Of a stretch of DNA of 29,302 nucleotides, positions 22,517-29,302 are shown one piece after another. The stretch is taken from NCBI GenBank assembly GCA_015499985.1, contig JAAAUF010000362.1, positions 1-29,302 of the forward strand. Reading direction: 5' to 3'. The notes under the pieces are model-generated. The model saw only the letters and a program-made list of their open reading frames with translations, had not been told where the DNA came from and did not search any database. A program made the position numbers and the translations under genes. This DNA is from Haplosporangium gracile (Eukaryota; Mortierellomycota; Mortierellomycetes; Mortierellales; Mortierellaceae). The stretch's first letter is position 1, and the number at the start of each line of letters is the position of its first letter.

Positions 22517-23186
22517 TACGCGCGACGAGTTATTATTTTTTTAATGTTTACGATTATTTGTACAATAGAACTTTTTTCATTTAACGATAAAGATAACGTG
22601 AATGATAGACAGCCTAAAGAAGAAGACGTGGGGTGTACATGGGACATAAGCGTGGTGCTGTTGGGAGTTAGAAGGGCATGGAAGCCATAGAAGGAGTGTC
22701 TCTCTCTCTCTCTTGATGAATCCGATCAAGAGTGGCGAATCGTATTTTAAGGGGTGCGTAGAGGAAGTGAGAAGAAGACAAGCGAGAGAAGGGAATTGAC
22801 GTGTCAGCGCAGTCTGATTGGCTGGACAGGCCAAATCTGGTAGGTTCTCTGGCTCGCACTCATTGGACATTCACCATTTCTGTGCCCCGCCCCTTATTTC
22901 TCGCACTTTGCTATTAGTTTCCGCTCACTGTCATAAACTCTCCCATCATCCTCACTTTCGTTTCATCACCTCTCCCTTTCTTCCTTCCTTCCTTTTCTTT
23001 TCTTTTCTTTTCTTTTTATCCCGTTATCGTCCAGGACTCGACTCGCAACTGTACAACTCTCCCTCCTCAGCAGCCTTGTCGAAATACCAGAAATAACTCA
23101 CTCTTCGAGGAACAACAAGGAGCAACTTCAGGAGTTAAAAAAAACACTAGTACAAGCCAGCTAGAGATTCTAGAGATTGGAACAAG
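22517..23186. other. Intergenic region: fucosyltransferase 3' end and SEC63 promoter
   Basis: A T/A-rich stretch follows the fucosyltransferase stop. A (TC)n run occurs near 22696-22713. Two ATTGG motifs (inverted CCAAT boxes) lie at 22817-22821 and 22862-22866, with TGACGTGTCA at 22797-22806 just upstream. Pyrimidine-rich DNA with TTCC and TTTTC repeats (about 22976-23018) leads toward the SEC63 start codon. I see no gene here. Confidence 0.55.
22797..22866 (+). promoter_or_regulatory. Candidate ACGTG/CCAAT control element before SEC63
   Basis: TGACGTGTCA (22797-22806) contains an ACGTG core like those bound by unfolded-protein-response bZIP factors. ATTGG (inverted CCAAT, the HAP/NF-Y site) follows 12 bp after the CGTGT, and a second ATTGG lies at 22862-22866. 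Spacing is near but not equal to the animal ERSE spacing of 9 bp. The cluster lies 320-390 bp before the start codon of an ER translocon gene, which makes such control plausible but unproven. Confidence 0.3.
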
Positions 23187-26048
23187 ATGGCAAAGTACAC
23201 ATTCGACGAGAACGGCGACACGTTCAACTTTTTCGTCCTCACCACCCTCGCCATCATCCTCATCCCCGTCACCTACCTCAACATCTTCAAGAAGACAGGT
23301 AAACACTATTCTCTATATGCGAATTTCACTCAAAGTATCTTTTTTTTTCTTTTTAAGCTCGCTCGCCAAAATATATGAGTGGACACGGCTTGCTGTTTTG
23401 CATCGAAGAACGAATACAAAATCAGCACCGCATAGACCCGAGAGGAGAATCGAGACTAAATGAAATGACACACACACACACATAGATGCAAAAACATACG
23501 CACAAGTGTGAATGAACAAAAAAGAAACACCCGATCTAACCACTTCAACCCTTACCTCGTCTTCAATTGATTTTATTAGTGGTTGCGGCAAAGAAGAACA
23601 CTTGTCCCTGCGATGCCTGCCAAAAGAAGGCTTCTCGTGCTGCCGCTCCTCGCAAGTCCGCAGGAGGAGTTGGCAAGAAGTATGTGTTCCTTTGAAGAAG
23701 AGCTTCTTTTTCTTCTGTCTTGTCAAGATGGATTGTTTTTCCTTCTCTTCAACTACTGCAAACCTCGGCCGTGAACTGACTCTTTTTGCGTCCTCTGTGT
23801 TTCTCTTGCCCCCTCTCCGTGTGTGTGTCGTATTCAGATCAATTGGTATTCTCGTTGGCTGGATTGTCTTTGCTTTCGTCGCCTATCAGGTCTACATCAC
23901 CCCCTCGCCTGAAGTCCTCAAGTGGAACCCCTTTGACATCCTTGGTGTCGCCGATGTAAGTGCAACAGTAACTGTCGCTTTATCACACGCAATCGACACC
24001 TTATTTTTACCGATGCCAGGGGGTGAGAGAATTGGGACAGGAACGCATACACAGGAGACAGGCTTCTTTTTTACTGATGCATTTGTGTTCGTTTTTTTCT
24101 TGTCTCCCTGATTGATCTTTGTAGGATGCTACCCCTAAACAAATCAAGTCAGCATATCGTGGACTGAGTAAACTCTGGCATCCTGACAAGGTCAAATCCG
24201 ACATGTACGAGGAGGCTGGCGCCAAGATGGCCGAGATCAACAAGGCTTACGAGACGTAAGTGACAATTGAGGACTGCAATGGGAGGAGTCCCCATCCCTG
24301 TCCTTGTCAAGGTGTCCTTTTTTGTTACCATTCCGATCTTCGACCCTTTTTGCTCACCTCAATTTTATTTTATTTTTTTTCATTTTTGCTCTCGCTTCAA
24401 ATAGATTGACTGACGACGTTACCCGCGAGAACTGGGAGAAATACGGACACCCTGATGGCAGCAGGAACTCGATGACCATGAGCATTGCTCTCCCCACCTG
24501 GTTGGTTGAGGCGCACAACAACTTCTGGGTTCTTGCTGCATACGGTATTGTCTGCGGTTTGATGCTCCCTTACTTTATCGGCAAGTGGTGGTACCGCTCT
24601 GGAGACTTCACTAAGGACAAGATTCGCACTAAGACCATGGGCGTGTTCTTCAAGCAATTGAAGGAGACCACCAACGCCAAGGAGATTGTCGAGATTCTGG
24701 CGCTTGCAGAAGAGTTCAAGGAGGATATCGCCAGCCGCCCCACGGACGAAGCTGCCCTGGAGAAGCTCGGCGCCCAGGTCAACACTGCTTTGGAGAACAA
24801 GAACGGCGAAAAGTTTGAGTACACCAAGAAGACCACTTCACCTGCCTCTTTGAAGGTCTTGACCCTGTTGTATGCCCACACCCTGAACGTCCCTGTTGAA
24901 GACAAAGATCTTGCCCAAGGTAACTAGCAAAAGCTGTTGCATGACGTATCTGCTTCTGGTATTTATAGACTTGTTCTCGTAAGGATAACACGGCATGCTC
25001 ACACCTACATGTCACCTCCAATTGTGATGTAGATCAAGTCGATATTGCCTCCAAGACTTTGCACTTGATCCACGGAATGATCCAAATTACTACTGCCCGC
25101 CAATGGCTCTCGGTTTCCCTTGCTTTGATGGATATGTCCCAGATCTTGGTCCAGGGCCTTTACTTCCACGATTCGCCCCTCCAGCAGTTGCCCTTTGTCG
25201 ATGCCGAGGCTGTCAAGGCTCTCAAGGGCAAGAATCAAGTCAAGTCGATTAGTCAATTCATGGATATGGATCGCGAGGATCGTGCTGCTCTTCTTCAGGA
25301 TGGCGTCACTGCCGATCAGGTTGACCAGGTTGCCACCGTTGCTAAGCAGTACCCCGAGTTGAAGGTCCACAAAGCCTTCTTCCGCGTTGCTGGCGATAAC
25401 ATCATTACCCCAGGATCTCTTTGCACGTTTATTTTGAAGGTCAGTGCCGTTGCCCCTGGTCAGGAGGTCGAGGAGGAGGAGAAGGTTGTTAAGTCTGTCA
25501 AGGACGATGTCGATGCTTTGTTCGAGGGTGTTGAGGACAGTGAGGAGGATGAGGATGGTAACATCAAGCCCAAGAAGGAGGACAAGTCCCCTGCCCCTGC
25601 CGTTCATGCCCCCTACTTCCCCGGCGAGAAGAAGCCCTACTGGTGGGTTGTTTTGGGAGATCACAAGAACAACCGTATCGTTGTTGCCCCTACCAAGGTT
25701 GCCGATGTGACCTCGAAGCCCAAGACGATCCGTGTCCAGTTCCAGTCGCCTCCTCGCCCTGGCCAGTACTCGTTTAACCTGTTTATCAAGTCTGACTCGC
25801 TCTTAGGAGCTGATATCCTCCAGGACATGACCTTGACTGTTTTGGATGCCTCGCAGTTGCCCCCCGAGCCCGAGATGGACGATGAGATTTCTGAGCCTGA
25901 TGAGGATTCGATTGCTGGTCAGATGGCGTTGTTGAAGGAGCAAGGTTTGGCGGCAGCAGCCATTGGTGGTGGCCAGAAGGGCGCACCTCCCCAGAGCAAG
26001 GGCAAGGGCAAGGCACCTGAGACTGACAGCGACAGCGATAGCGATTAA
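23187..26048 (+). CDS. SEC63: Sec63, ER translocon J-domain subunit, 6 exons, 663 aa
   Basis: Exons are 23187-23298, 23580-23679, 23838-23955, 24125-24255, 24405-24919 and 25033-26048 (TAA). Sec63 works with Sec61, Sec62 and Hsp70 BiP/Kar2 in post-translational import into the ER. It has three membrane segments: about 15-34 (FFVLTTLAIILIPVTYL), 73-90 (GILVGWIVFAFVAYQVY) and a third in exon 5 (WVLAAYGIVCGLMLPYFIG). The lumenal J domain lies between the second and third and starts near NPFDILGVAD (about 101-110). It carries the essential HPD at 129-131 (LWHPDKVKS) and the conserved YGHPDG. The cytosolic Sec63/Brl region follows, with PQSKGKGKAPETDSDSDSD as its tail. Acidic C-termini of Sec63 are known casein-kinase-2 targets that bind Sec62, and the SD repeat fits that. 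The predicted length matches the 663 aa of yeast Sec63. An unusual Cys-x-Cys-x2-Cys (CPCDAC) sits in the cytosolic loop after the first helix. Confidence 0.96.

Positions 26049-29302
<3,254 letters not shown>

Noticed and set aside
25005..25664. 219-codon - strand frame opposite SEC63
   Set aside because: It is antisense to conserved Sec63 sequence with no domain of its own.

Overview
The window looks like nuclear DNA of an early-diverging filamentous fungus, most likely Mucoromycota in the broad sense and close to Mortierella. That placement is an inference from gene content and style. The genes are rich in short GT-AG introns with GTAAG-type donors, their leaders are pyrimidine-rich, and the set includes a velvet regulator, an Spt23/Mga2-type TIG-ankyrin factor and a bifunctional ADE5,7 enzyme. 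All seven recognisable loci lie on the + strand. Exon models were built by hand from conserved protein motifs and splice-site phase. Each model except the decayed one closes in frame.

Layout: (1) 223-2784, a seven-exon velvet-domain regulator of 319 aa, VelB-like. (2) 2983-5691, a nine-exon USP39/Sad1 splicing factor of 513 aa, a ubiquitin-protease fold without the catalytic Cys. (3) 6899-14251, an eight-exon gene for a predicted 2001-aa protein. It joins a Q-rich start, an Spt23/Mga2-like DNA-binding region, a TIG domain and ankyrin repeats to a long leucine-rich-repeat C-terminus. The ankyrin end and the LRR half share one uninterrupted exon, so the fusion is not an artefact of exon joining. 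(4) 15242-18912, a decayed copy of the PP4 regulatory subunit 3 gene (SMEK/Psy2), with at least three frameshifts, a missing splice donor and several in-frame stops. (5) 20669-22516, an intronless type II membrane protein of 615 aa resembling GDP-fucose O-fucosyltransferases. (6) 23187-26048, a six-exon SEC63 of 663 aa. (7) 26663 to the window end, ADE5,7, cut off inside its AIRS half.

The genes do not form one pathway. They cover development (velvet), splicing (USP39), transcription (TIG-ankyrin-LRR), secretory-pathway glycosylation and ER import (fucosyltransferase-like protein, Sec63), and purine synthesis (ADE5,7). Intergenic stretches hold pyrimidine-rich leaders, homopolymer T/A runs, simple repeats and one 29-bp direct repeat. 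I saw no rRNA, convincing tRNA, CRISPR array or transposon. The two things most worth following up are the TIG-ankyrin-LRR fusion and the lesion pattern in the SMEK copy.
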